From: Pseudalkalibacillus hwajinpoensis
GTDB lineage: Bacteria; Bacillota; Bacilli; Bacillales; Guptibacillaceae
DNA length: 64,000 nt
NCBI RefSeq assembly: GCF_015234585.1
Contig: NZ_JADFCM010000008.1
Span: forward strand, 1,736,001-1,800,000
Direction: 5' to 3'
Shown here: piece by piece, positions 1 to 8,658 of the stretch
Layout of the letters: each line of letters begins with the position of its first letter
Numbering within the stretch: position 1 is the first letter of the stretch
Made by a program: the position numbers and the translations under genes
Notes under the pieces: model-generated
What the model was told of the DNA's origin: nothing
The model's input: only the letters and a program-made list of their open reading frames with translations
The model's database searches: none

Positions 1-830
1 TTGGGTCTGCAATCTTTGCATTTGGCCTTGTGCATTTCAATATGGAAAATAATTTAGCGGAAGGTGGCTTTACTGGCATTACCCTTTTGCTATACTTTCT
101 ATTTCAAATTGATCCTGCGATTAGTAATCTAGTTCTTAACATTCCATTATTTCTAATTGGATGGAAGTTGCTTGGTCGAAAGGCATTTATTTATACGATT
201 ATTGGAACCGTTTCCTTATCTGTGTTTCTGTGGATTTTTCAGCGATATTCCGCTCTATCCATCCCACTTAAAGACGATTTAACTCTTGCAGCATTGTTTG
301 CAGGAGTGTTTGTAGGGGTTGGTCTTGGCATTATCTTTCGTTATGGAGGAACAACCGGTGGGGTGGACATCATCGCGCAGCTCGGTTCTAAATACATTGG
401 CTGGAGCATGGGTAGAACGATGTTTATTTTCGACTTTTGCGTTATAGCTTTATCACTTGTTTATTTAAACTATAAAGAAGCGATGTATACATTATTAGCG
501 GTATTTGTAGCTGCTAGAGTCATTGATTTTATCCAACAAGGGGCATATTCTGCGAAAGCTACCATGATCATATCTGAGAATAATAAAGAAATTGCTGACA
601 ATATTATGAAGCAGATGGATCGGGGAGCGACCGTATTGAATGGAAAAGGCAGCTTTTCCGGTCTTCAAAAAGATGTTCTTTATTGCGTTGTTGCTCGAAA
701 TGAAATTGTACGTTTGAAAAACATCATTCGACAGGTTGATCCACATGCTTTTGTAGCCGTTAACGATGTTCAAGATGTTTTGGGTGAAGGCTTCACCCTA
801 GATGAAAACAAAAATCCCATCGACCAATAA
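1..830 (+). CDS. ypjC: YitT/UPF0750 family membrane protein, 5' end cut by window
   Basis: The reading frame is open from the first bases of the window, and residues before the first in-window start (…GSAIFAFGL) match the family's N-terminal membrane segment. The real start therefore lies outside. Visible are several hydrophobic helices, the family motif NNLAEGGFTGI, GGTTGG with a following VDIIA, and a soluble C-terminal domain (about residues 175-266, DUF2179 type) ending in DVLGEGF. B. subtilis has the paralogue ypjC next to ypjB-ypjA-qcr, so position supports the name. The molecular function of the family is not established. It converges on the peptidase gene and shares a terminator with it. 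Confidence 0.85.
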   Translation, partial: GSAIFAFGLVHFNMENNLAEGGFTGITLLLYFLFQIDPAISNLVLNIPLFLIGWKLLGRKAFIYTIIGTVSLSVFLWIFQRYSALSIPLKDDLTLAALFAGVFVGVGLGIIFRYGGTTGGVDIIAQLGSKYIGWSMGRTMFIFDFCVIALSLVYLNYKEAMYTLLAVFVAARVIDFIQQGAYSAKATMIISENNKEIADNIMKQMDRGATVLNGKGSFSGLQKDVLYCVVARNEIVRLKNIIRQVDPHAFVAVNDVQDVLGEGFTLDENKNPIDQ

Positions 831-831
831 A

Positions 832-859
832 AAATCTCGCCCCATAAAGGGCGAGATTT
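832..859. terminator. Bidirectional terminator between ypjC-like and Zn-peptidase genes
   Basis: An 11-bp perfect stem (AAATCTCGCCC at 832-842, complement at 849-859) is A-rich on one side and T-rich on the other. It lies directly after the stop at 830 and before the convergent gene ending at 866, so it can serve both. Confidence 0.85.
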
Positions 860-865
860 CCTTAT

Positions 866-1543
866 TTAATCTTCGTTCATTCCTATAAAGATGAACACAA
901 ATCGAAGTAATTCTAATAGAGCAACTACTGCTGCTGCAACATATGTTAAAGCCGCTGCGTTCAATACTTTTTTCGTTTCTCTTTCTTCATCATTTCGAAT
1001 AACGCCTGTTGATACAACTTGTTCCATTGCTCGATTTGAAGCATTAAATTCAACTGGAAGTGTTACCAATTGGAACAACACAGCTGCACTCATAAAGACG
1101 ATCCCAAGTAAAATAAAGTTTTGCGATGCCATCAAAATACCAGCGAGAATGATGAAATAGCTAAAGTTCGAACCAAGATTCGCCACAGGAACAAGCGTAT
1201 GACGGAAACGAAGCGGTGCATAGTTCTGCTCATCTTGAATCGCGTGTCCTACCTCGTGTGCAGCGATCGCTGCTCCCGCCACTGATTGACCATGAAAATT
1301 ACCTGATGATAGTCTTACTGTTTTTGAGCGAGGATCATAATGATCCGAAAGGTGCCCGCGCACTTCTTCAACCCCTACAGAATACAACCCATTTTCATCA
1401 AGAATCTTTCTTGCCACTTGAGCACCAGTCATCCCAGACGAGTTTGGAACTTTTGAGTATTTTTTGTATGCGCTCTTCACTCTACTCTGAGCCCAGAGTG
1501 GAATGATCAACAAAAGCGCAAAATAGACTAGAAAACCAGCCAT
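866..1543 (-). CDS. Neutral zinc metallopeptidase, YugP family
   Basis: Membrane-bound putative Zn protease. The N-terminus is a hydrophobic helix (MAGFLVYFALLL), the catalytic HEVGHAIQ (HExxH type) lies in the middle of the chain, and several hydrophobic helices follow. The start is placed at the ATG at 1543, which has GGAGG seven bases upstream; the open frame continues upstream to 1606 without ribosome binding support. This matches the Zn_peptidase_2 (B. subtilis YugP) family, whose substrates are unknown. In B. subtilis yugP is elsewhere, so its place between ypjC and ypjB is a local rearrangement. It appears to be a single-gene unit. Confidence 0.85.
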   Translation of the reverse strand: MAGFLVYFALLLIIPLWAQSRVKSAYKKYSKVPNSSGMTGAQVARKILDENGLYSVGVEEVRGHLSDHYDPRSKTVRLSSGNFHGQSVAGAAIAAHEVGHAIQDEQNYAPLRFRHTLVPVANLGSNFSYFIILAGILMASQNFILLGIVFMSAAVLFQLVTLPVEFNASNRAMEQVVSTGVIRNDEERETKKVLNAAALTYVAAAVVALLELLRFVFIFIGMNED

Positions 1544-1657
1544 TTCCATTCCTCCATCATATGTGTAATTGCTTTCTAAACTGTTATTAACGTCAATTTT
1601 AGTCAAATCCCACTAGAAAGTCAATCACACTGTTTCAGGTTCACAAGATCTTCAAAT

Positions 1658-2419
1658 TTAATCAGCTTGTTTCCTTTTTAAGCCTTCTTTTTCGCCTCTA
1701 TATTTTCGATAGGTCACATAAATCAGTGTTGAAATGATAATACCTCCAATTGAAACAATTAACCATAAAAGGGAAGATTCCTCAGATGAAGAAGGGTGGT
1801 AAGCTTGTTTGAAATCATCTTTCATGGTTTGCAATTGACCCGATAATTCTGAATTACGATCAGACCCATATCGCTCAATAAATGCAATATGCGAATCAAG
1901 TCGTTGCTGAGTTTCAGGCGAGAGATCAATTGCCATCGCTGGGCGTATTACACTATACGTTCCAATAAAACGATCCTTACTCGCATTGTAGACGTCTACG
2001 TCTCCGTGTTGAATAGCGGTGGACATTTCGGTAATAAGCGGGAGAATTTGGTCATCAGTCTGTTTCCACATTGGCTGATCTTCAGCTACTAGCGCATCAA
2101 CAGCCAGACGAAATTCCGTTAAGGACTGAATTCTTTGATCAACAGCTTTATCCATAGCTGTCACTGCCTTTAGTGCACGGTCATGTGTATTGAGGATCAC
2201 TCTTAATTCAGTAGTCGAAAGTTCACTAGACTGATCACCTGGAAAAGCATTAGAAAATTCATCAAGCATCGTTTTGGCACGGTCAAAATTCTCTTGTTTG
2301 CCAAATTCCAACGCATTTGCTGCTATATCATTCCAGACTTGTTTCGTATCTGTTTCCGAAGCATGTACATTGACGGGAAGCGTCAAAAGCAACACTACAA
2401 GGAGCCATCGTCTACCCAT
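1658..2419 (-). CDS. ypjB: YpjB family sporulation-associated membrane protein
   Basis: A 253-residue protein with an N-terminal signal peptide (WLLVVLLLTLPVNVHA), a long helical extracytoplasmic region and one C-terminal membrane helix (LLWLIVSIGGIIISTLIYV) followed by a basic tail. This is the architecture of B. subtilis YpjB. The gene sits next to ypjA and the qcr operon as expected. A CATACATT motif at 2446-2453 resembles a SigE -10, but the matching -35 (2467-2474) is poor, so mother-cell control is only suggested. Biochemical role unknown. Confidence 0.8.
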   Translation of the reverse strand: MGRRWLLVVLLLTLPVNVHASETDTKQVWNDIAANALEFGKQENFDRAKTMLDEFSNAFPGDQSSELSTTELRVILNTHDRALKAVTAMDKAVDQRIQSLTEFRLAVDALVAEDQPMWKQTDDQILPLITEMSTAIQHGDVDVYNASKDRFIGTYSVIRPAMAIDLSPETQQRLDSHIAFIERYGSDRNSELSGQLQTMKDDFKQAYHPSSSEESSLLWLIVSIGGIIISTLIYVTYRKYRGEKEGLKRKQAD

Positions 2420-2478
2420 TCCCTGTCCCTCCTTCTTCCTACTTCAATGTATGAAGAACTGGACAAGAGTAGACCATC

Positions 2479-3072
2479 TTAGATGGAAAGCTGATAGTGT
2501 CCTTTTCGAACAGATAAGAAATAGACAAGAGCTAGAGAAAAGATCGACAGCCAGAATGTAGAATATCCAATAAGCGGTGTATACTCACTTAATATTGAAT
2601 AACGTGGCATTTGACCGAAAACATAATCGATCACATCATTATGTAATGTCCATATCGCCACTAGCACGAGATGCCACAACTTAATTCTGTAGAAAGGGGT
2701 AAAAAGCAATCCTTCTATCGCCATTCCAAGATGAGATAAGATGAGCATAATTGCGATAGGAGATAGCTGTCCTGTCACAACCATCACTAGAGCATTCATA
2801 ATGACCGCCCAAATCCCATACTTGAATAAAGTCACGGCAGCTAGACTTTCCATCAGTGGCCAATTTTTACCAAAGAGAAAGGCCAGTAAAACAAAACAGA
2901 AAAACAGACTCGCTGTAGGACTATCCGGAACAAATAGTAAAAAGATAGGCTTTGTTTCTGCTAACTGCCATCCATACCAGTAATAGCCGTATATGGTACC
3001 CGGAATGTTAATGATCAACAGAAGTAGAAGAAAAGGTCTTGATTTTAGTAGGTATAAAAATTGAGAAATCAT
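2479..3072 (-). CDS. ypjA: DUF1405 integral membrane protein YpjA
   Basis: About 197 residues with six or so hydrophobic helices, including IINIPGTIYGYYWYGWQL near the N-terminus and a final FWLSIFSLALVYFL helix. The ATG at 3072 has AAAGGAG eight bases upstream; an ATG at 3099 extends the frame but has no ribosome binding site. The gene follows qcrC after the qcr terminator. It belongs to the YpjA/DUF1405 family, whose function is unknown. Confidence 0.85.
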   Translation of the reverse strand: MISQFLYLLKSRPFLLLLLIINIPGTIYGYYWYGWQLAETKPIFLLFVPDSPTASLFFCFVLLAFLFGKNWPLMESLAAVTLFKYGIWAVIMNALVMVVTGQLSPIAIMLILSHLGMAIEGLLFTPFYRIKLWHLVLVAIWTLHNDVIDYVFGQMPRYSILSEYTPLIGYSTFWLSIFSLALVYFLSVRKGHYQLSI

Positions 3073-3131
3073 AGGAATCTCCTTTTCAATATCTTTCATC
3101 GATTGAAGTGCATAAGCAATTTAAATGAGAA

Positions 3132-3156
3132 AAAGCTGACTGCAACAGTCAGCTTT
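3132..3156 (-). terminator. qcrABC operon terminator
   Basis: Stem AAAGCTGACTG (3132-3142) pairs with CAGTCAGCTTT (3146-3156) and is followed on the minus strand by a T run. It lies just after the qcrC stop. Confidence 0.85.
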
Positions 3157-3161
3157 TCATC

Positions 3162-3929
3162 TTATTTATTTGCTTCTGCCGTTTCGACAATAAATTCAGC
3201 TAGCTTTTCACGTTCTTCATCAGAACCTTTAAAAGCATTCGCTGGCATTCCGCCGATCCCGTTCACAGCAATGTCCATAATTGACTCTTTGGTTTGCTGT
3301 GTTTCAAGAAGAGATGGACCTGAACCACCCTGAAGGCTGTCCCCATGACAACCAATACAAGATTGTCCAGAATAAATGGCGTAACCTTCTGATTCTTTGT
3401 CAACCTCAGCTTCAACAATTTCCCCTTGCTTTGCTGCTTTTTCCCAGTCATGAGTTACAACTGATTCCCACGTCAAGTATACCGTTGAAATAAGACCAAG
3501 TAACATAAGCGCTGTCGCAACAGGACGCTTAGCTGGTCTTCTTTCTGGACCGCGGTCAAGCCATGGAGCAAGAAGAAGTGCACCAAATGCAAGGCCTGGC
3601 ATAACAACTGTACCTACAAGCGTATAGTCACCGGCGGCAAATTTGTACTTCAAGAGCTGGTATAAGAAGAGAAAGTACCAGTCAGGAAGCGGCGTATAGG
3701 TCGCATCTGTCGGATCCGCTACACGCTCGAGTGGAGATGGATGGGCAATTGTTAGTGCTAGATACCCAACTAGAAATACAGCACCTACCATCCACTCTTT
3801 TAATAAGAAGTTCGGCCAAAACGCTTCTGTTTTGCCGGGGTACTCTGAATAATCTTTTGGAATGTTAGGCTTTCTCTGCGCAGGAATACGCGAATCGCCA
3901 ACAAACTTCATTCCTTTTCCGCGATGCAT
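3162..3929 (-). CDS. qcrC: Menaquinol-cytochrome c reductase, cytochrome b/c subunit
   Basis: Third subunit of the Bacillus-type bc complex: a subunit-IV-like membrane part fused to a c-type cytochrome. The N-terminus MHRGKGMKFVGDSRIPA is nearly the same as in B. subtilis QcrC. The first half has three membrane helices (PDWYFLFLYQLLKY, MPGLAFGALLLAP and a third near residue 135). The C-terminal domain carries the heme c site CIGCH (about residue 196) and a Met-containing GGMPA that can supply the axial ligand. It oxidises menaquinol and passes electrons to cytochrome c. Last gene of qcrABC; the start has a GGAGG site. Confidence 0.95.
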   Translation of the reverse strand: MHRGKGMKFVGDSRIPAQRKPNIPKDYSEYPGKTEAFWPNFLLKEWMVGAVFLVGYLALTIAHPSPLERVADPTDATYTPLPDWYFLFLYQLLKYKFAAGDYTLVGTVVMPGLAFGALLLAPWLDRGPERRPAKRPVATALMLLGLISTVYLTWESVVTHDWEKAAKQGEIVEAEVDKESEGYAIYSGQSCIGCHGDSLQGGSGPSLLETQQTKESIMDIAVNGIGGMPANAFKGSDEEREKLAEFIVETAEANK

Positions 3930-3993
3930 CTGTCCCCCTCCTTCGTATAAAAAATTGTGTCGAAATGATCATTATAAGTTCTGAGATTACATC

Positions 3994-4665
3994 TTATAGC
4001 GGGCCAGAAATACCCTGTTTACGAATCATGATAAAGTGAGCACCTAGCAATCCAAGAAGTGCAGCTGGCAAGAAGAATACATGAATCGCAAAGAAACGAG
4101 CGAGCGTTTGAGCTCCGATAATTTCTCCACCTGCAAGAAGAGTTTTTGCCCATTCTCCAACCACTGGTATAGTCACTGCAATTTCAAGACCAACCTTCGT
4201 TGCGAATAGCGCTTTCATATCCCATGGTAAAAGATATCCTGTAAACCCTAGACCAAGCATAACGAAGAAAATCAATACACCTACAACCCAGTTTAATTCA
4301 CGAGGTTTTTTGTAAGAGCCGGTAAAGAACACGCGAAGGGTATGTAGAAACATCATAACGATAACGAGACTGGCTCCCCAATGGTGCATTCCTCTTACAA
4401 TTTGTCCGAATGCTACTTCGTTTTGAAGATAGTAGACAGACTCCCAGGCATTCACAATGTCAGGTACATAATACATCGTAAGGAACATCCCGGATAGAAT
4501 TTGAATAACGGTAATAAAAAACGTTAAACCGCCGAAACAATAAACAAACGCCGAAAAGTGATGAGCAGGGTTAACGTGCTCTGGCACTTCGTGATCTGCA
4601 ATATCGCGCCACATTGGCGTAATATCTAAGCGTTCATCTACCCAATCATAGATTTTATTTAACAT
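3994..4665 (-). CDS. qcrB: Menaquinol-cytochrome c reductase, cytochrome b6-like subunit
   Basis: A 223-residue cytochrome b of the short (b6) type with four membrane helices. Histidines that can hold the two b hemes are visible in RGMHHWGASLVIVMMFLHTLR and in the last helices (FFAIHVFFLPAALLGLLGAHF). It forms the quinone-oxidising core with QcrA and QcrC. The gene is 12 bases after qcrA and 64 before qcrC, all on one strand, so a single operon is clear. Confidence 0.95.
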   Translation of the reverse strand: MLNKIYDWVDERLDITPMWRDIADHEVPEHVNPAHHFSAFVYCFGGLTFFITVIQILSGMFLTMYYVPDIVNAWESVYYLQNEVAFGQIVRGMHHWGASLVIVMMFLHTLRVFFTGSYKKPRELNWVVGVLIFFVMLGLGFTGYLLPWDMKALFATKVGLEIAVTIPVVGEWAKTLLAGGEIIGAQTLARFFAIHVFFLPAALLGLLGAHFIMIRKQGISGPL

Positions 4666-4677
4666 AGATTACGCCCC

Positions 4678-5175
4678 CTAACGTGGTTCAGGTTTTCCGA
4701 GGTAAAGTTTTCCATCTTCAACTTTCTTGTTGTAAACATCAAGCGGCGCAAGAGGTGGTGTTCCTTTTACATTCACACCATCTTTTGTGTAACGGCCACC
4801 GTGGCACGGACAATAAAACTGATCTGGATATGCTGCGTTTGAAGCCCAGTCCACCGTACACCCTAAGTGTTTACAAACAGGTGAAAGTGCGACGATTTCG
4901 TCTTTTTCATCTTTGTAAACCCATGCGGATTGAGTGACCTCAGATTCATACCAACCGTCTACCTGGTCAATTTTGAATTCTTTACGAACAGGTTTGTTCG
5001 TAATCTCACTTGTGTCCATTACAGGAACAAAATCCTGCTTGGCACCTTCTTTTAATAATGGATCAATTGCAAAACGAACCATCGGCATTAGCATTCCTGC
5101 TGCCATAAAACCGCCGACACCAGTCAGGCTGTAGTTTAGAAATTGGCGTCTTGTTACTTCCTTCTTCTTCGCCAT
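4678..5175 (-). CDS. qcrA: Menaquinol-cytochrome c reductase, Rieske iron-sulfur subunit
   Basis: A 165-residue Rieske protein. A twin-arginine-like start (VTRRQFLNY) precedes one N-terminal membrane helix. The [2Fe-2S] ligands are in CKHLGC and CPCHGG (about residues 101-127). It takes electrons from menaquinol and hands them to the c heme of QcrC. First gene of the operon, behind a good SigA promoter at 5249-5278 (TTGACA, 18 bp, TATCAT). Confidence 0.95.
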   Translation of the reverse strand: MAKKKEVTRRQFLNYSLTGVGGFMAAGMLMPMVRFAIDPLLKEGAKQDFVPVMDTSEITNKPVRKEFKIDQVDGWYESEVTQSAWVYKDEKDEIVALSPVCKHLGCTVDWASNAAYPDQFYCPCHGGRYTKDGVNVKGTPPLAPLDVYNKKVEDGKLYLGKPEPR

Positions 5176-5248
5176 TGGTTTCCCCCCTATCCTATGAAGT
5201 CAGTCCAGCCGGACATAAATAGTACATACATATAACTAGGACATTCCT

Positions 5249-5278
5249 ATGATAGCGTAGTCACTCTTGCTCTGTCAA
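5249..5278 (-). promoter_or_regulatory. Putative SigA promoter of qcrABC
   Basis: On the minus strand, TTGACA (5273-5278) and TATCAT (5249-5254) are separated by 18 bp, about 75 bases before qcrA. The -35 is perfect and the -10 matches 5 of 6 bases. Confidence 0.65.
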
Positions 5279-5308
5279 TATTCGGATTGGTCTTTAGCAT
5301 GCCACAAA

Positions 5309-5779
5309 CTAACTATTTATATTACTTTGCCACGTATTTGTTACAAATTGTAAAACTTGTTTCACTTGCGCTGATACCGTTTCCATTTTATATTGTTCAT
5401 CCATATGCTCTAGAGGAATCGCTGGCATCCATAGCATAGCACTATCTAACTGATCTTCAAGTTGCTTCCAATCAACATCGGCTGTTAGGGTAACAATGTG
5501 TTTAATCCCACCTTCGAATAACTCTTGTTCTACTTTTTTTAGACGTTCTACTTTTGATAATGATTCCTCAGAAGTCAAATAAGTAAAGGAAGGTAATAAT
5601 AATAGACGCCCTTTTAACTGTCTTTCAAGCTCACTTGCTATTATGTTTATATATTCTCCCATCGATACAGTTGTTTTTATGCTACTCGTCATCGATAGCG
5701 GGACGAGCGGAAGCACAGCAGTATCTACATATTCTTTTTCTTTTTCAAATAGAGCAATATCAGCTTCTGTCCATTTCAT
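5309..5779 (-). CDS. ypiF: YpiF family (DUF2487) protein
   Basis: About 156 residues, soluble, starting MKWTEADI with YVDTAVLPLVPL, the same pattern as B. subtilis YpiF in the same place between qcrA and ypiB. The start at 5779 has AAAGGAG seven bases upstream and overlaps the end of the GNAT gene by 20 bases, so the two are probably translated from one message. No catalytic motif was recognised. Function unknown. Confidence 0.8.
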   Translation of the reverse strand: MKWTEADIALFEKEKEYVDTAVLPLVPLSMTSSIKTTVSMGEYINIIASELERQLKGRLLLLPSFTYLTSEESLSKVERLKKVEQELFEGGIKHIVTLTADVDWKQLEDQLDSAMLWMPAIPLEHMDEQYKMETVSAQVKQVLQFVTNTWQSNINS

Positions 5780-6599
5780 TTTGATAACTCCTTTTCTGTC
5801 CATATAAGTGCCAAATGGTTTGGTGAGACATCATTTCTAGCCACTTCGCTTCTTTCATTGGTAAATCAACCCAAATTGTTCTCGCTTCCTCGCTTGCACA
5901 GGTGCTTGCAATCTCCCACATTTCCTTACTATAAAGGACCGCTTCATTTAATACTTTCACATGCAAATAAGAAGCTCCCTTCTCCTCTTTCGTCATCATA
6001 AAGCTTCCATATTCATTTACAAAGATCTCAGTGCCATCAATGTAAGAAGACGATAGAGCAGGAACGAAGGGAAGTGGATAATAGATTGAATACGGGAAAA
6101 AAGAATGACTATTATTTTCCCATTCTTTTTCTATTAGACCTTTCTTTTCTGTTCCGGCCACTTTTTGAAAAGGTGACGTCACGATGTCACCAGCAACGGA
6201 ATGAGGACTTATACGGGATGAGACTATAATTGCCTCAAGGTTCATATGTAAGTGAGGTGCTAACCGATTACCTGCTATGTTATACTCTTCAGTCGCATAC
6301 CCGATCCATTTCACATTTGAATTCTGATGTGCTTCTTTACGTAAGAAGTTCATCAATGCTGAAGCAACACCTTTACCACGATAGTCAATATGAGTTCGCA
6401 ATCTACCTAGAACTGCAGCTTCATCTTCATAGAGCGTCATCCCCGCTATGCCGATTAGTTTCCCTTCTTCAAAATAGCCGATCATCTTCTCTTCTTTAAT
6501 CAACCTTTTAATAATCCGCACGACGTAGTCATCTTCAATTCCAGTCGGCATTTCTTCTACAAGAGCGATATCATTCCACTCTAAACTTCGGATTAACAC
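5760..6599 (-). CDS. GNAT family N-acetyltransferase
   Basis: A 279-residue protein. The N-terminal half is a GNAT fold: beta strands with FEEGKLIGIAGM and the acetyl-CoA loop YRGKGVASAL (about residues 73-82, RxxGxG/A). The second half has no catalytic motif I recognise and may be a divergent second GNAT-like lobe, as in other double-lobe members. Substrate unknown. B. subtilis has no gene here between ypiF and ypiB, so this is an insertion that now overlaps the start of ypiF. Confidence 0.8.
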   Translation of the reverse strand: MLIRSLEWNDIALVEEMPTGIEDDYVVRIIKRLIKEEKMIGYFEEGKLIGIAGMTLYEDEAAVLGRLRTHIDYRGKGVASALMNFLRKEAHQNSNVKWIGYATEEYNIAGNRLAPHLHMNLEAIIVSSRISPHSVAGDIVTSPFQKVAGTEKKGLIEKEWENNSHSFFPYSIYYPLPFVPALSSSYIDGTEIFVNEYGSFMMTKEEKGASYLHVKVLNEAVLYSKEMWEIASTCASEEARTIWVDLPMKEAKWLEMMSHQTIWHLYGQKRSYQNEMDRS

Positions 6600-6759
6600 G
6601 TTTTCTCCTCTCTGACTGTGAGTCGGTTAACTCAAAACGAATTCGACTAGCGACTTTCATTTCTTTCTTAGTATACCATCTGTAAGGTCATCGATGAAGG
6701 GGTTTTCTCGAACGCACGTTCCAAATAAATGATCATAACGATTGCCACCAAAATAAAAA

Positions 6760-6781
6760 AACCCTTGAAAAATCAAGGGTT
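6760..6781 (-). terminator. ypiB terminator overlapping the stop codon
   Basis: AACCCTTGA (6760-6768) pairs with TCAAGGGTT (6773-6781); on the minus strand a T7 run follows. The ypiB stop codon (6780-6782) is part of the stem. Confidence 0.85.
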
Positions 6782-7316
6782 ATAAATTACTTAATTGCTT
6801 GCTTAAATTTTTGAACGCCATTTCATCATTTCGATCCAATGCTTCATCAATCTGTTTCAAAATCGATTCTTTCTTGAACCGTGTAAACGACTCATCAAGA
6901 ACCATTTCAGCCATAAATGAATACTTTTTATCCGCTGCCATATTTTCTGGTAAAAATGGATTTTCCTCCAGAACAGCCACATAGTGCGGAGAAACGTTTT
7001 TACTCTTGAAATTCAATTGAATGTAGATAGGCTCGTCCTGATTCAGACGAATGTCATGAAATGATTTTTCAGGGTCAGTCGTGATGATGTTGTGCTTATA
7101 AAAACGGAATGGAGCATTTTCTACACAATGAGTTGAGATCACAAGCGCCTTTGGACAAAACTCAGCATTCTCAACAAAATGTACGTTACCCATGAGCACT
7201 TCATCGCTTATTAAATAATTTAACAGCCAGACACATTCACGTTTCTTCACCTGGTATTTCTTCAAAAACCATTTCAGAAAGTCTTTCTTTTCAACGACAG
7301 AAACGGAGCTGCTCAT
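6780..7316 (-). CDS. ypiB: UPF0302 protein YpiB with C-terminal IDEAL domain
   Basis: A 178-residue soluble protein. The main part (about 1-140) is the UPF0302 domain ([26 protein letters not shown]…). The C-terminus carries [22 protein letters not shown], a clear IDEAL domain. In B. subtilis YpiB neighbours YpiA and qcr, and the pair has been linked to control of respiratory complex or QcrA levels; I have not verified that here. It sits 67 bases after ypiA and probably shares its transcript. Confidence 0.85.
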   Translation of the reverse strand: MSSSVSVVEKKDFLKWFLKKYQVKKRECVWLLNYLISDEVLMGNVHFVENAEFCPKALVISTHCVENAPFRFYKHNIITTDPEKSFHDIRLNQDEPIYIQLNFKSKNVSPHYVAVLEENPFLPENMAADKKYSFMAEMVLDESFTRFKKESILKQIDEALDRNDEMAFKNLSKQLSNL

Positions 7317-7383
7317 AGCGATTCCTCCCTGAGATTTTCCTAATTTAACAATTCGTCATTGAACATAAATTTCCTTCTTCGCC

Positions 7384-8658
7384 TTACTCCTCTTTAAATG
7401 TTTCTTCTTCAAAGCGCAGTACTTCTTCCTCAAGATGAACGAGCGTTGGGTCCAACTCCAAAGCTAGCTTAAATGCATTAACAGCTTCTTCACGCCGACC
7501 CTCTTCAAACAAAAATCCTCCATACTCTTCTAAAAAGATCGGATCGTTTCTGAAATAAGTATATGCGTTTTCATAGCGTTTTATGGCATCTTTATACTCT
7601 TCTACCTGCGCATAAGCAGTTGCAGCAGACCAATCTAAGTAAGGATCGCTTTGATCTCCTTCTTCAATATTACGTAGTAGATCAAGGATGTCTTCATATC
7701 TTTCTTCTGTTCTAAGATACGTTGCAAGCGTCTTCGCTGCTTCAATGTGCGTTGGATTAATAGCTAGTAATTCGCGTAAGTACTGTTCACCGCTTGTGTT
7801 ATCATGAGTTTTATAACTTAACCTGCTCGCTTGCAAATAGAGCTCTTCGTTAAATTCATCCACCTTTATTCCGTCTGCTAGTACTTGAATTGCTTCACTA
7901 GTAGCTCCCTCTTCTTCATAGGCTTTTGCGAGGTATGGATAAAGCGTGCTGTATTGTGGATCAACTTCCTTCAGTTCGTTAAATGCGTTAATGGCTTTAC
8001 GGTATTCACTTATTTGTAACGCTGTAAAAGCATATCCAAAGAGTGCATTAATTTCGCGAGCATTCTCAAGGCCTTTCTCATAGTAAGAAAGCGCCTCTTC
8101 AAACTGTCCGCTTCCACTTAGGGCTTCAGCTAACCTAAGTTCAATGTTCTCATTCGCAAGCTCTCCCTTAGTTCCGAGTACTGATTCATAGTAAGGTACA
8201 GCTTTTAAATGATGCCCTTGAGTGAGATAAAACTCACCTAGTCCAAAATCAATGATTGGCTCATCAGGTGAAAGACGCTTTGCTTCCATTAGTTTTTGTT
8301 CCGCAACCTCTTCTAACCCTTCTGTTTGATATAGATCCGCAAGCAAGAGAAGCGCCGGCGGATAAGCAGCATCACTTTCATCTATTTTATTTAATGCGGC
8401 AATAGCCTCCTGCTCTTGTTCAAGATCAACATAGCATTCAGCTGCCTGTACAAGTAATTCTCCTTCATTTGGATAGTGTATTAACAGTTCCTCTACTACA
8501 TCTCTAGAATCTTCAATCAGTCCAAGACTATAGTAAATGTTTGAGAGATCATATAATGTTTCATGATCTGCATCTTTTCGTACTTCTTTCAATTCTGTTA
8601 AACCTTTTTCAAAGTTCCCCGACTCAATTAATGAGACAGCCTGCTTAAGACGCTCCAC
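7384..8658 (-). CDS. ypiA: TPR-repeat protein YpiA
   Basis: A 424-residue soluble protein made of about ten tetratricopeptide repeats (recurring patterns such as ALSYYEKGLENA, AINAFNELKEVDPQ, AVNAFKLALELDP). TPR arrays bind protein partners; the partner is not visible here. The GTG start at 8658 has GGAG nine bases upstream and overlaps the upstream unrecognised gene by 31 bases, which points to translational coupling. Position before ypiB matches B. subtilis. Confidence 0.85.
   Translation of the reverse strand: MERLKQAVSLIESGNFEKGLTELKEVRKDADHETLYDLSNIYYSLGLIEDSRDVVEELLIHYPNEGELLVQAAECYVDLEQEQEAIAALNKIDESDAAYPPALLLLADLYQTEGLEEVAEQKLMEAKRLSPDEPIIDFGLGEFYLTQGHHLKAVPYYESVLGTKGELANENIELRLAEALSGSGQFEEALSYYEKGLENAREINALFGYAFTALQISEYRKAINAFNELKEVDPQYSTLYPYLAKAYEEEGATSEAIQVLADGIKVDEFNEELYLQASRLSYKTHDNTSGEQYLRELLAINPTHIEAAKTLATYLRTEERYEDILDLLRNIEEGDQSDPYLDWSAATAYAQVEEYKDAIKRYENAYTYFRNDPIFLEEYGGFLFEEGRREEAVNAFKLALELDPTLVHLEEEVLRFEEETFKEE

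Noticed and set aside
1-830. Short start of the first gene at position 30
   Set aside because: The frame is open to position 3 and the upstream residues fit the family, so the real start is outside.
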